A DNA stretch of 64,000 bases from Streptomyces sp. NBC_01471 (GTDB lineage: Bacteria; Actinomycetota; Actinomycetes; Streptomycetales; Streptomycetaceae), in assembly GCF_041438865.1 (NCBI RefSeq), contig NZ_CP109450.1, forward strand, positions 1,364,001 through 1,428,000, read 5' to 3'. This document shows positions 26,157-34,624 of the stretch, one piece after another. The position numbers and the translations under genes were made by a program. How positions within the stretch are numbered: the first letter of the stretch is position 1; every line of letters begins with the position of its first letter. The notes beneath the pieces were generated by a model. That model was given only the letters and a program-made list of their open reading frames with translations. It had not been told where the DNA came from and searched no databases.

Positions 26157-27821
26157 CCCCGACCCTACACTTGGGCTTTGGTCCGGATCATGAGCGGTAA
26201 CGCGAAAGTGTCTTCTGAGCTGGGACGATGAACCTTGTCGAGGGGTTCTGTCGGTCCAGGTGGAAGGCACTTTCTGCGTGCAGGGTATCGGTTCGCGTCC
26301 CAGGCTTCATGTCTCCGCTGATGGTTCGGGGGTGGTTGGTCACGCCGGGGCACGGCTACTGGCTGATCTCGCCGATGCCACCGGACTGACCAGCGCGTAC
26401 TCCACCGCATTGAGACCGCTTCGGCCACGCGGCACCGGCCACGATCAGGGCCGGATCGCGACCGACCTCGCGGTGATGCTCGCCGATGGCGGCGAGGTCA
26501 TCACGGATCTGGCCGTGTTGCGGGACCAAGGCGAGGTGTTCGGCCCCATCGCCTCGACACCGACGGCCTGGCGGCTGCTGGCCGCTCTCGACGAACATGT
26601 GCTGGACCGCCTGCGGTTGGCCCGAGCTCATGCCCGGGAAGTGGCCTGGCTGCAGGCATCCGAGACCCGCTGCGGCATACCGGCGGTGAAGGCCGGCGGA
26701 CGGGAGGTGCCCGGCCTGGTCCTGGACATCGACGCCACGCTGGTGACCTGCCACTCCGAGAAAGAGGCGGCCGCACCCACCTATAAAGGCGGTTTCGGCT
26801 TCCACCCTCTGGTGTGTTTCTGGCCAATACCGGCGAGGGCATGTCCGGCCGCCTTCGGCCCGGGAACGCCGGAGCCAATACCGCCGCGGATCACATCACG
26901 GTGCTGGACGACGCTCTCGCACAAGTCCCCGACGCCCACCGGCACGGCACCGACATCCTCGTCCGCACCGACAGTGCCGGATCCGCGAAAGCCTTCCTCA
27001 CCCACGTCCGAGACCTGCGAACACGCGGAATGAGCACCTTCTTCTCCGTTGGATACGCGGTCACAGAGCCGGTCCGCCGCGCGATCCGGGCCCTGCCCGA
27101 GCAGGTCTGGCACCCCGCCCTGAACCAGGACGGCACGTTCCGCGAGTCCGCCGAGGTCGCCGAACTGACCGGCACGACCGACTTTGCCGGCTACCCGGCC
27201 GGCACCCGCATCATCGTCCGCCGCGAACGTCCCCACCCCGGAGCCCAGCTCTCGCTGTTCGACCAGGACGAGGGACTGCGGCACCAGGTCTTCCTCACCG
27301 ACACCCCGGTCACCTCCGGATCGGCCCAGTTCCTGGAAGTCCGCCACCGCGGACACGCCACCGTCGAAGACCACATCCGGTGCGGCAAGACCACTGGCTT
27401 CGGCCGCTTCCCCTCCCGCCGCTTCCCCGTCAACGCCGCCTGGCTCGAACTCAGCCTCGCGGCGATCGACCTCCTCGCCTGGACCCGCGTCCTCCTGCTG
27501 GACGGCGAACTCGCGGCTGCCGAACCCAAGAAGCTCCGCTACCGACTCCTGCACGTCGCCGCCCGGATCACCCGAGGCGGCCGCCGCCTCCACCTGCGGA
27601 TCTCGGCCACCTGGCCCTGGAGACACGAACTTGCCGCCGCATTCCACCGACTCGCGGCCTTGCCCCGCCCAGCCAGCTGACCGGCAGTCCCCAACCACCC
27701 ACAACCCGAGGAACCTTGGAGAACCCGACCACCGCGCCGGGCTCTCACCCATGCCCACCAACCAGCACCATCCCAAACGCACCCGCCCAGTTACTCAGCA
27801 GCAGCAACTGAACCGGCGAGG
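26157..27821 (+). mobile_element. IS1380-type insertion sequence, diverged and inactive copy
   Basis: Bordered by CTAA|CCCCG on the left and CGAGG|CTAG on the right, the same end pattern as the other two IS1380-type copies, but the interior is clearly divergent. It inserted into the 3' part of the IS3 remnant and carries a frameshifted transposase. Length 1665 bp. Confidence 0.8.
26278..27680 (+). pseudogene. IS1380-family transposase, frameshifted
   Basis: The N-terminal half (VQGIGSRPRLHVSADGSGV to GGFGFHPLVCF) contains the first Asp region VLDIDATLVTCHSEK. One base is missing near 26820. The second half, LANTGEGMSGRLRPGNAGAN to ALPRPAS, is therefore in another frame and carries LVRTDSAGSAK and the HATVEDHIRCGK Glu region. 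GTG 26278 matches the start position of the sister copies. Only about half of the residues match the copy at 15061, so it is a different subgroup. Confidence 0.85.
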
Positions 27822-27864
27822 CTAGGGCCTGTTTCGGAAGTGAATCAGGGTTGCGGGTTGACTA

Positions 27865-28118
27865 TCACCGGGTGTAGCGGCGGATGCGGTAGCGCAACCC
27901 GGACGTAGAGGACTGCCAGCCTTTGTCCTCGGCGACTTTCCACGTCGGGTCCGGTGTCGGGGCGTAGGTGTCGCCGTCGACCGTCGAGTCGACTTCAGTC
28001 ACCGAGAGTGTCGTGGCGTAGCTCAAGGCGGCACGGTAAATTTCACCGCCACCGATCACCCATGCCGCAGCAGGTGCGGCTGGCTCCAACGGCTCGGCTG
28101 CAAGTTCCAGCGCCTTAG
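27865..28118 (-). pseudogene. folA: 3' fragment of dihydrofolate reductase
   Basis: About 84 C-terminal residues of a DHFR: AAAWVIGGGEIYRAALSYA carries the conserved VIGGGEIY motif that contacts NADPH, followed by TLSVTEVDSTVDGDTYAP and the final strand GLRYRIRRYTR. The N-terminal half, with the folate-binding Asp/Trp region, is missing. The frame is cut at 28118 by the IS1380-type element, and the 5' half is not found beyond that element, where an IS end remnant lies instead. It could have been a second, mobile folA copy or part of a thymidylate/folate gene pair. Confidence 0.87.
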
Positions 28119-29775
28119 CCTCGCGCTTTCATGAAGCCCGGTGTCCGACGGGTGGTCGCAAACAAAAAGTGCCTCTGCCCAGCAAGAATGAGGATTGTCG
28201 AGGTCCTTGCTCCTGCCACCGTCGGAGGCACTTCCCAGGTGAAGAAGCGTATCGGTTCGTACCCGCGTGTCCGCGTTGAGGGTGGTGGCCGGACGGTGGT
28301 CTCGCAGGCGGGAGGTGTCCTGCTGGTCGAGACCATCCGCAAGACCGGGCTGGATCAGGTGATATCGGCGGCCCTGACACCGTGGCGCAAGCCGCGGGCG
28401 GTGCATGATCCGGGGAAGATCCTGCTGGATGTGGCCCTCGCAGTCGCCCTTGGCGGGGACTGTCTGGCGGACGTGGGCATGCTGCGGGCCGAGCCGGCCG
28501 TGTTCGGTGCGGTGGCCTCCGACCCCACCGTCTCCCGCCTGGTCGACACCCTCGCATTGGCCGGGCCGAAAGCCCTGTCCGTGATCCGCGCCGCGCGGGC
28601 ACAAGTCCGGGAATATGTGTGGCAGTTGGCCGGAGCGGCGGCTCCGGATGCGGGAGGGCAGGTGATCGTGGACATCGACGGGGTGCTCGTGCTGGCGCAC
28701 TCCGAGAAGCAGGACGCCGCCGCGACCTGGAAGAAGACGTTCGGGCACCACCCTTTGATGGGCTTCGTGGATCACGGAAGCGGCGGCAGTGGGGAGCCGG
28801 TCGCTGGGCTGCTGAGGCCCGGGAATGCAGGCAGCAACACCGCCGCTGATCACATAGAGACCGCGGAACTTGCCCTGGCCCAGCTGCCGAAGAAGTACCG
28901 GCGCGGACGCCAGACGCTGATCCGTACCGATTCCGGCGGTGGCACCCACGAGTTCGTGGCCTGGCTCGCGAAACGCGGCCGGTGGTTGTCCTACTCGGTC
29001 GGGATGACCATCACCGACGCCATCCACCAAGCCGTTCTCCAGGTTCCCTCCTCCGCCTGGACGGTGGCCGTCGAGCCCGGTGGTGAGATCCGCGACGGCG
29101 CCTGGGTCGCCGAGCTCGACAGCGACCGCCTCACGGGCTGGCCGAAGGGGATGCGGCTGATCGTCCGCAAGGAACGGCCCCACCCCGGAGCCCAGTTGCG
29201 CCTCACCGACGCCGACGGACTACGGCTGACCTGCTTCGCCACCAACACCACCAGCACGCCTATCGCCCAGCTGGAGCTGCGGCACCGCCGACGCGCCCGC
29301 GCCGAGGACCGGATCCGCAATGCCCGCGCCACCGGCCTGCGCAACCTGCCCCTGCACGACACCGCCCAGAACCGGATCTGGCTGGAGATCGTCCAGCTCG
29401 CCCTCGACCTCCTCGCCTGGATGCCGATGCTCGCCCTCACCGGCAAAGCCCGCAGGTGGGAACCCCGACGCCTACGGCTCCGCCTGTTTTCCGCCGCCGC
29501 TCAGTTCGTCACCACCGGCCGTCGTCGGCACCTGAGATTCGCTGCCCACTGGCCATGGACCGACGTGGTCACCAGCGCGATCCAACGGCTCGATGCTCTA
29601 CCGAACCCCGGTTGACCAGCAGTTCCCTGCCCCAACGACTCGAATCATCCCTCCGGAGCCGTGGAATCCGGCGCCCACCCGACGCGACAGACGGGCCACT
29701 ACCGCGCCTACAGCCGCCCGAACATGCCGAAACGGCCCACCCATTGAACCGATGAACCGTCACGAAAGATCGAGG
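28119..29775 (+). mobile_element. IS1380-type insertion sequence, copy 2
   Basis: Ends are CCTCGCGCTTTCATGA at 28119 and, inverted, CCTCGATCTTTCGTGA at 29775. Flanks are TTAG and CTAA (YTAR type, not identical). Length 1657 bp, with an intact transposase gene closely related to copy 1 (14939-16596). It truncates folA on the left and abuts an older end of the same family on the right. Confidence 0.87.
28239..29615 (+). CDS. IS1380-family transposase (copy 2)
   Basis: A 458-residue intact transposase (VKKRIGSYPRVRVEGGG to DALPNPG) with acidic motifs VDIDGVLVLAHSEKQ and LIRTDSGGGTHEF and the Glu region RARAEDRIRNARATG, parallel to copy 1. GTG 28239 is placed like the other copies, behind GGAGG. 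By eye it matches copy 1 in roughly nine residues out of ten, so the two are sister elements and not a recent exact duplication. Confidence 0.9.
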   Translation: MKKRIGSYPRVRVEGGGRTVVSQAGGVLLVETIRKTGLDQVISAALTPWRKPRAVHDPGKILLDVALAVALGGDCLADVGMLRAEPAVFGAVASDPTVSRLVDTLALAGPKALSVIRAARAQVREYVWQLAGAAAPDAGGQVIVDIDGVLVLAHSEKQDAAATWKKTFGHHPLMGFVDHGSGGSGEPVAGLLRPGNAGSNTAADHIETAELALAQLPKKYRRGRQTLIRTDSGGGTHEFVAWLAKRGRWLSYSVGMTITDAIHQAVLQVPSSAWTVAVEPGGEIRDGAWVAELDSDRLTGWPKGMRLIVRKERPHPGAQLRLTDADGLRLTCFATNTTSTPIAQLELRHRRRARAEDRIRNARATGLRNLPLHDTAQNRIWLEIVQLALDLLAWMPMLALTGKARRWEPRRLRLRLFSAAAQFVTTGRRRHLRFAAHWPWTDVVTSAIQRLDALPNPG

Positions 29776-29779
29776 CTAA

Positions 29780-29905
29780 CCTAGCGCTTTCATTAAGCGA
29801 GCTGACCACGGGTGGCCACGTAGGCGACATATGCCTCCGAACAGCAAGAATATGGCTTCTCTAGGTCCTCGACCATGGCGGAGCCTTCCTTCGCCCGCTG
29901 CGGAG
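29780..29905 (+). mobile_element. Degenerate left end of an IS1380-type element
   Basis: CCTAGCGCTTTCATTAAG, then a CCACGGGTGGCCAC region, CAGCAAGAATATG and a GGTCCTCGACCATGGCGGAG region, follow the left end of copy 2 step by step with many substitutions. No transposase coding follows. It is an old stub in tandem with copy 2. Confidence 0.75.
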
Positions 29906-30143
29906 TGCTCCACCGCTCGTAGCCCTAGCTTCGCGCGATAATGCTACCGTTGGGCATTCGGACTCCCCTCGTTCACTCCCCTCACGCCTCAGCCTTAGCT
30001 CAGCCGACAACCACCGTAAGCTGCTGCGGCATCACAAACTCCACTTCAGTAACGCCCCGTCTATCTCAAGAATCCGGTTCGTCCAACTCGCCCTTTCTCC
30101 GCAATCTCGTCCTGTCATCGCCCCACACGACAGGAGTCGCCCC
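29906..30143. other. Promoter region of the xis/int operon
   Basis: About 240 bp, lower in GC than its surroundings, with no gene on either strand. It should contain the promoter for the excisionase gene at 30144. Confidence 0.35.
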
Positions 30144-30410
30144 ATGCCGGAGCCGCGCGGAGCATCCCAGGCCGCCTTCTTGACCCTTCCCAGGGCCGCC
30201 GAGTACCTCGGCATCTCGCCCAACACGCTGTACGTCTGGCGTCACCGCCGACAGGGGCCTCCCAGCTTCCGCATGGGTAGGCGCGTGATGTACCGGATCA
30301 CGGCGCTCGACGAGTGGGTCCGCGATCAGGAGCTAGCGGACTCCCGCTCCAACCGCGTCCTTGCCCCGCTGAACCGGAAGCCGCAGCGGCGCTCGAAGCC
30401 CGTGAAGTAG
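30144..30410 (+). CDS. xis: Excisionase-type HTH protein (element A)
   Basis: An 88-residue protein with a MerR-like winged helix of the HTH_17/excisionase kind: FLTLPRAAEYLGISPNTLYV, then WRHRRQGPPSFRMGRRVMYR and ALDEWVRDQE. Such proteins bend attachment-site DNA and steer the integrase toward excision in actinomycete integrative elements. GGAG precedes ATG 30144. The integrase gene follows on the same strand after 121 bp. Confidence 0.85.
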   Translation: MPEPRGASQAAFLTLPRAAEYLGISPNTLYVWRHRRQGPPSFRMGRRVMYRITALDEWVRDQELADSRSNRVLAPLNRKPQRRSKPVK

Positions 30411-30531
30411 CGCGGTGGCTTACGCGACCCGTCTCCCCCGAGAAGAAGTTCATCGCACGGGGATTGGATCGTGCCGCAGATCGCGTTAGCACCGACCAGC
30501 TCATGATCACGCACCACTGGAGGACCCCGTC

Positions 30532-31770
30532 ATGGCGGGTTACATAGAAGACCGATGGCTGAAGAAGCGCCCCGACAAGCTGACCGGGAAGCGGGAACGG
30601 ACCGCGATCTACGGCACTGGGAAGCGCTACCGGGTGAAGGGGATTCCCGGCATCCAGGACCGGTCGTTCCACACGAGTGAGGACGCGAAGCAGTGGCTTG
30701 CCAGCGCCAAAACGGACTCCAGCCGTGGTGAGTTCGTCGACCCCCGCAAGGGGGAGATCCTCCTCGCCGATTACATCGCCGAGTACTGGTGGGCGGGCCG
30801 CTCCGACGAGCCCTCGACGGCGGACCCGATGCGCAGCCGCATCTGGAATCACATCATTCCGTTGATGGGCGACTACGCCCTGCGTGAGATCGATGCCTCC
30901 GCTCTACGGACCTTCAAGGCTGGACTCCTCACGAGGGTTGAGGAGTCGACGGCCGAGGTGATCTGGGGACACCTGTCCTCGATCCTCGGCAGTGCCGTCG
31001 ACGACCAGCGTCTGCTGCGCAACCCGATGAAGACGAAGAACAGCGTCAAGCCCCCACGAGCGATCGACAGCAAGGCCAAGGCGTGGTCACGTAAGGTCGT
31101 CGACGCCGTCCGCGTGGGGTTGCAAGACCGCTACCAGATCGCTGTCGATCTCGGCATCGGGCTCGGGCTGCGCCAAGGCGAAGCGTTCGGTCTCGCCGAA
31201 GAGGACTTCGACTTCGCGGCTGGAGTCGTCCACGTCCGCCGCCAGCTCAGGTGGGACATCAAGGGACGCCCCTACTTCTCGCTCCCCAAGGGGCGCAAGA
31301 CCCGCGAGATCCCCCTGCCGGCGAACCTCGCGCTTCGGGCCCGAACTCGCTTCCGCCGATTCCCGTCGACTTCATGCACGCTGCCCTGGCGGAACCCGGA
31401 GACCCCCACCACCGCGCTCGAAGAGCGCCAGCGGAAGCCGATCACGGTCGACCTGATCCTCACTTCGTCGCACGGGAACCGCATCTACTACCGGACCTGG
31501 AACGACCGCAGCTGGAAGCGTGCGCTCGCCGCCGCCGGACTGATCAAGCCCGTGGGCGAGAAGGTGCGGCACGACGGCAACCGAATCCGCCGGGTCCCGC
31601 GCTATGCCGCCCCACGCGAGGACATGTTCCACGTCCTCCGCCACACTTACGCGAGCGTGCAGCTGGAAGCTGGCGAGTCGGTCGTCAGCCTGTCCAAATG
31701 GCTCGGGCACTCGACGCCGAAGGTCACGCTCGACCACTACGCTCACTTCATGCCCGGTGCGGGGCAGTGA
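30532..31770 (+). CDS. int: Tyrosine recombinase integrase (element A)
   Basis: A 412-residue phage-type integrase with the catalytic set in place: Arg214 (LGLRQGEAFG), Lys253 in the beta-hairpin, His367/Arg370 (HVLRHTYAS), His393 (WLGHST) and nucleophile Tyr403 (LDHYAHF). The N-terminal arm-binding region (YGTGKRYRVKGIPG) and core-binding domain (LADYIAEYWWAG) are of the actinomycete pSAM2/phage type. GGAGG lies 8 nt before ATG 30532. Immediately downstream is the 3' end of sdaA, the expected attachment site, so recombination into sdaA is inferred. Confidence 0.92.
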   Translation: MAGYIEDRWLKKRPDKLTGKRERTAIYGTGKRYRVKGIPGIQDRSFHTSEDAKQWLASAKTDSSRGEFVDPRKGEILLADYIAEYWWAGRSDEPSTADPMRSRIWNHIIPLMGDYALREIDASALRTFKAGLLTRVEESTAEVIWGHLSSILGSAVDDQRLLRNPMKTKNSVKPPRAIDSKAKAWSRKVVDAVRVGLQDRYQIAVDLGIGLGLRQGEAFGLAEEDFDFAAGVVHVRRQLRWDIKGRPYFSLPKGRKTREIPLPANLALRARTRFRRFPSTSCTLPWRNPETPTTALEERQRKPITVDLILTSSHGNRIYYRTWNDRSWKRALAAAGLIKPVGEKVRHDGNRIRRVPRYAAPREDMFHVLRHTYASVQLEAGESVVSLSKWLGHSTPKVTLDHYAHFMPGAGQ

Positions 31771-31887
31771 GGGCTCACCGCGATGGACGCCTGGCTGCGG
31801 GATCCCTCCCGGCCGAAAGTCCCTGAGAAGTCCCTGCGGACGTGGATCGCCCCTCGGACACCCTCGAACATGCAGGTCAAGGGCATA

Positions 31888-31968
31888 GTGCGACAGGGGA
31901 CCGACATGTCGGTCAAGTACAAGGAGACGGCGCGTGGCGGGCTCGCGGTGAACATCATCGAGTGCTAG
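31888..31968 (+). pseudogene. sdaA: 3' end of sdaA, probable attachment site of element A
   Basis: The last 26 codons read [18 protein letters not shown] followed by LAVNIIEC and a stop. This matches the C-terminus of L-serine ammonia-lyase SdaA (for example TGKDMNAKYRETSRGGLAIK in E. coli). No other part of sdaA is in the window. A short gene 3' end directly behind an integrase is the classic layout of attL/attR, where the element carries enough sequence to rebuild the target gene. The IS701 element inserted at the stop codon (CTAG duplicated, stop kept). Confidence 0.75.
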
Positions 31969-33348
31969 TAGGGCTTTGTTACGTGTCTGGGCAAGTGGTC
32001 GCCCTGGTGGTTTCCTGATGGTATGAGGGCGAATGAACTCGCGTCGTGCAGGGGCCGGTTGGAGGAGTTCGCTGGGGAGGTGTTCGCGCCTTTGGTGCGT
32101 GCTGACCAGAGGGTGAAGGGCGGGCTGTACCTACGGGGCCTGCTGCTGGACGGGCGTCGGAAGTCGATGCAGCCGATGGCGGGGCGCCTGGGGGTGGACC
32201 ATCAGCAGTTGCAGCAGTTCATGACCTCGTCGACCTGGCCGGTGGACACCGTTCGCAACAGCTTGGCCCGCCGGGCGGTGGCGGTGGTTCGGCCGCAGGT
32301 ATGGGTCGTGGACGACACCGGATTCCCGAAGAACGGCACGTCCTCGCCCGGGGTGGCCAGGCAGTACTCCGGCACCTTGGGCAAGGTCGGGAACTGCCAG
32401 ATAGGGGTCAGCGTCCATGCCGCGTCCGACACCGCGTCGTGCCCGCTGTCCTGGCGGCTGTTCCTGCCCAGCAGCTGGGACGAGAACGAGGCCGCTGACC
32501 GTCGGGCCCGCTGCCGGATCCCCGAGAGCGAGCATCACGGGCCGAAGTGGCAGCTCGCGTTGGACATGCTGGATGAACTGGCTACGGTCGGGCTGCGGCC
32601 CGCGGTGCTGGTCGCGGACGCCGGTTACGGAGCGAACGCCGCCTTCCGCCGCGGCCTGGAAGACCGGGGCCTGGCCTACGCGCTGCAGGCCAAGGGTGAG
32701 ATGACCGCCCATGCCGAGTCGGCCCTGCCGCACCAGCCGCCCTACAGCGGGCTCGGGCCGCGTCCGCTGCCCCGCTACCGGACCCGGCCGGTCAGCCTGC
32801 GCGAACATGTCCTGGCCGCCGGACGTGCCCGAGCGGTCACGGTCACCTGGCGCAAGGGCTCCAAAGCAGCCATGTCCGCCCGCTTCGTGTTCCTGCGCGT
32901 CCGCCTCGCCGGCCGCCGCCCGAAACCCGCCCCGGACGGTGTCATCGCGCTCCGGTGGCTGATCGCCCAGTGGCCGGAAGGGGAGAACGAGCCGGTCAAG
33001 TACTGGATCTCCAACCTGCCGGCCGACATTCCGGCCCGGGATCTGGTCCGGCTCGCAAAGCTGCGGTGGCGCATCGAGCACGACTACCGCGAGCTGAAGA
33101 CGACGCTCGGCCTCGACCACTTCGAGGGCCGCTCGTTCACCGGCTGGCACCGCCACGTCACCCTCGTGACCGCCGCCCACCTCTTCCTGACCGAGCAGCG
33201 GTTCTGCCCAAAAGTCCCTGCCAGGGCCTGACCCTCTACCAGACCCTGGCACTCCTCCAACACCTGTTAGCCACCTGGACCGGCACCTGCCCCACCTGCC
33301 GGCAACCCACCCCATGGCAGACCTACGACACCACCTAACAAAGCCCTA
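31969..33348 (+). mobile_element. IS701-family insertion sequence, complete
   Basis: Terminal inverted repeats TAGGGCTTTGTTA at 31969 and at 33348. The target CTAG is duplicated on both sides (31965-31968, 33349-33352), the YTAR 4-bp duplication of the IS701 family. Length 1380 bp with one intact gene. Confidence 0.92.
32023..33231 (+). CDS. IS701-family DDE transposase
   Basis: A 402-residue transposase with catalytic acids in VWVVDDTGFPKNGTSSPGVA (first Asp), VLVADAGYGANAAFRRGL (second Asp) and the C-terminal Glu in WRIEHDYRELKTTLGLDHF. The N-terminus (GLYLRGLLLDGRRKSMQPMA) is typical of IS701. The frame is uninterrupted, and the element has clean ends, so it is probably active. It reads away from the sdaA fragment. 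Confidence 0.93.
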   Translation: MRANELASCRGRLEEFAGEVFAPLVRADQRVKGGLYLRGLLLDGRRKSMQPMAGRLGVDHQQLQQFMTSSTWPVDTVRNSLARRAVAVVRPQVWVVDDTGFPKNGTSSPGVARQYSGTLGKVGNCQIGVSVHAASDTASCPLSWRLFLPSSWDENEAADRRARCRIPESEHHGPKWQLALDMLDELATVGLRPAVLVADAGYGANAAFRRGLEDRGLAYALQAKGEMTAHAESALPHQPPYSGLGPRPLPRYRTRPVSLREHVLAAGRARAVTVTWRKGSKAAMSARFVFLRVRLAGRRPKPAPDGVIALRWLIAQWPEGENEPVKYWISNLPADIPARDLVRLAKLRWRIEHDYRELKTTLGLDHFEGRSFTGWHRHVTLVTAAHLFLTEQRFCPKVPARA

Positions 33349-33399
33349 CTAGGACTTGTCCGGCCGATCATGTGACTACTCCCTGCCCAGGTCGTTGAT

Positions 33400-34337
33400 G
33401 TGGTCATGGGGCGGGGTGATCTGAGTGATGCGGAGTGGGAACGGCTGCGGCCGTTCCTGCCTGTCAGTAATAGGCGTTGTGGCAGGTGGAGGGATCACCG
33501 GCAGGTGATTGACGGGATTCTGCACCGGGTTCGGACCGGTGTTCACTGGCGTGATCTGCCCGAACGGTTCGGGCCGTGGAAGACCGTCTACGAACGCCAC
33601 CGTCTGTGGTCGGCCGATGGGACGTGGGAGCGTCTGCTCCAGCAGGTCCAGGCCGCGGCGGATGCGGCGGGTGAGATCGACTGGGACGTCTCGGTCGACT
33701 CCACCATCGTGCGGGCGCATCAGCACGCGGCGGGCGCCCGGACAGGCCCACCGCCGGCTCCTGCCTCAAAGGGGGACGCGTCAGAAGAACACCAGCACGA
33801 GAGACCGTGGCAGAGCCTCGTCGCCCGCCTGGTGGAGGTGGTGCTGGAGGTGAGGGCCTGGGCCGCTCGCGCGGCGGGTTCACGACCAAGGTCCACCTAA
33901 GCGCGGACGGCCGGTGCCGCCCTCTGTCTCTGATCGTCACACCAGGTCAGCGGGCAGACTGCACGCAGTTCGAGCCGGTACTGGAGAAGATCCGCGTTCC
34001 CAAAGTCGGGCCGGGCAGGCCCCGGAAGAAGCCCGACAGCGTCGCTGCGGACAAGGCTTACAGCAATGGGCCGTGCCGCGACTACCTGAGGCACCGCGGC
34101 ATCCGGCACACGATCCCGGAGAAGACCGACAGCCAGGCCGCCCGCCTGCGCAAAGGATCACACGGCGGGCGGCCACCCGAGTTCGACGAAGACAGCTACA
34201 AGAAACGCACCACCGTCGAACGGGCGATCAACCGACTGAAACAGCACCGGGCGGTGGCCACTCGCTACGACAAACGCCGCTACGTCTACCTCGGCACCGC
34301 AACCGTGGCAGCCATCGTCGTCTGGCTCCGAACCTGA
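33400..34337 (+). CDS. IS5-family transposase, expressed by -1 frameshifting
   Basis: Two overlapping frames. The first (GRGDLSDAEWERLRPFLPVS to SVDSTIVRAHQHA) holds the DUF4096-type N-terminus and the first catalytic Asp. The second (GLGRSRGGFTTKVHL to VVWLRT) holds DSVAADKAYSNG and the Glu in RTTVERAINRLKQHR. A -1 slip at AAAGGGGG (33768-33775) joins them without stops through an Arg-rich linker into GLGRSRGG, the usual IS427-group arrangement. Thus it is more likely a normal programmed frameshift than a broken gene. Confidence 0.85.
33768..33775 (+). promoter_or_regulatory. Slippery site for -1 translational frameshift
   Basis: AAAGGGGG lies at the point where the first transposase frame must shift back by one base to continue in the second. 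The -1 frame is open from here through the catalytic C-terminal half. Confidence 0.6.
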
Positions 34338-34351
34338 CGGCAAAACACACC

Positions 34352-34615
34352 TCAGTGGTCGCCCTCCGCCGGCCGCTGATGCCCACACGGGACCAGGTCG
34401 CCGTTCTTGTCGAAGACTTCGGCGTCGCTGCCCGAATTCACCCACACCGTGATGCCCTGATCATGCACAACCACGTTGAACGGCGAGTGCTCCGGGTCCG
34501 TCTCGGTCACGACGGTGAACTCTTCGCCCGGCCCCATCCAGTGATCAGTTCCCCACGGCTCAACCCACAGGCAGACCACGCTGCTGGTTTCGTTGCTCAC
34601 GCTCGTCTTGGCCAC
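34352..34615 (-). CDS. Small passenger protein inside the IS5-type element
   Basis: An 87-residue acidic, Trp-rich beta protein: SSVVCLWVEPWGTDHWMGPG, EEFTVVTETDPEHSPFNVVV and ITVWVNSGSDAEVFDKNGDL. It resembles a widespread family of small actinobacterial hypotheticals with an LWVEPWG.D.W..PG motif; no function is known. GTG 34615 starts 41 bp inside the right terminal repeat and the gene reads toward the transposase (convergent). Its location between transposase and terminal repeat makes it part of the mobile unit. Confidence 0.7.
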   Translation of the reverse strand: MAKTSVSNETSSVVCLWVEPWGTDHWMGPGEEFTVVTETDPEHSPFNVVVHDQGITVWVNSGSDAEVFDKNGDLVPCGHQRPAEGDH

Positions 34616-34624
34616 GCTCGCACC

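Noticed and set aside
27184..27825. Additional plus-strand frame inside the diverged IS1380 element.
   Set aside because: Ser/Pro/Arg-rich shadow of the transposase C-terminal half.
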